Shown here: in pieces, positions 4,844 through 5,056 of the stretch
Position numbering within the stretch: the first letter of the stretch is position 1
How the letters are laid out: each line of letters opens with the position of its first letter
Assembly: GCA_013813955.1 (NCBI GenBank)
Contig: JACCQW010000267.1
Span: forward strand, 1-5,056
Direction: 5' to 3'
Origin: Solirubrobacterales bacterium
Lineage (GTDB): Bacteria; Actinomycetota; Thermoleophilia; Solirubrobacterales; Solirubrobacteraceae
DNA: 5,056 nucleotides
Program-made: the position numbers and the translations under genes
Notes under the pieces: generated by a model
Databases searched by the model: none
Told to the model about the DNA's origin: nothing
Seen by the model: the letters and a program-made list of their open reading frames with translations, nothing else

Positions 4844-5056
4844 ATGCGGGCCTTCAAGTTGCTGTTCGGGGCGCTCGTGGGCGCCCAGCTCGCCTATGGG
4901 CGCGTCGACGCCCTGCGCACCCCCGCCGGGACGAAGGCGATCGTCGCGCTCCTGCTCGGCGCGTCGACCGCGGATGCGATGGCGGCGCGCGGCCGGGAAC
5001 GCGGAGGCGCCCTGGTGGGCAGCGCGGCGGCGCCGATCGCGCGCCGCCCGCTGCGC
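4844..5056 (+). CDS. Start of a possible membrane or carotenoid-related protein (cut by right edge)
   Basis: ATG 4844 opens a frame of 71 codons that runs to the window edge without a stop. Visible features: a moderately hydrophobic first helix (about 4-18, KLLFGALVGAQLAYG), a basic turn, a second hydrophobic stretch (about 31-48, KAIVALLLGASTADA), then an Arg/Ala/Gly-rich segment. It lies 39 bp after crtB on the same strand, with its own leaderless-type -10. In related actinobacteria a multi-helix carotenoid biosynthesis protein (CruF-like hydratase, DUF422) is, from memory, a plausible neighbour here, and the start resembles one loosely. The hydrophobic pattern fades after about residue 62, so the match is not secure. 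Another small membrane or secreted protein is equally possible. The coding call is fairly safe; the function is a guess. Confidence 0.6.
   Translation, partial: MRAFKLLFGALVGAQLAYGRVDALRTPAGTKAIVALLLGASTADAMAARGRERGGALVGSAAAPIARRPLR

Overview
The window is very GC-rich throughout, with strong G/C bias at third codon positions. Gene starts look actinobacterial: one Shine-Dalgarno start (crtB), and two genes whose -10-like hexamer sits only 7-8 nt before the start codon, as in leaderless transcription. Pigment genes beside secreted, membrane-anchored proteins fit a pigmented, free-living actinobacterium. Thermoleophilia/Solirubrobacterales is my guess, but it rests on general impression and not on a marker gene. 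I see no tRNA, rRNA, CRISPR or mobile-element signal.

Left part (1-677, minus strand): a four-helix membrane protein of unknown function (258-677) is followed 47 bp downstream by the start of a lipoprotein gene that runs off the left edge (210-1). The text after its lipobox weakly resembles the N-terminus of vanadium haloperoxidase/PAP2-like proteins.

Middle (712-2250, plus strand): a 512-residue BNR/Asp-box beta-propeller protein of the sialidase-like superfamily, with a hydrophobic segment at each end. It is divergent from the membrane-protein gene. Only 34 bp separate the two starts, and the two candidate promoters overlap.

Intergenic 2251-2520: no confident gene. It holds a possible 43-residue small ORF and three closely spaced hairpins (2369-2398, 2404-2419, 2433-2461) built partly from five copies of CGCGAG in both orientations. 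They lie just upstream of crtI, which has neither a visible Shine-Dalgarno nor a leaderless-type -10.

Right part (2521-5056, plus strand): a carotenoid cluster. crtI (phytoene desaturase) overlaps crtB (phytoene synthase) by 20 bp, so the two are presumably cotranscribed and perhaps translationally coupled. CrtB condenses two geranylgeranyl diphosphates to phytoene, and CrtI desaturates it toward lycopene. After 39 bp and its own leaderless-type promoter, a third gene starts and is cut by the right edge. It may be a carotenoid-tailoring membrane protein (CruF-like), but only 71 residues are visible. A GGPP synthase and a cyclase are not in the window.
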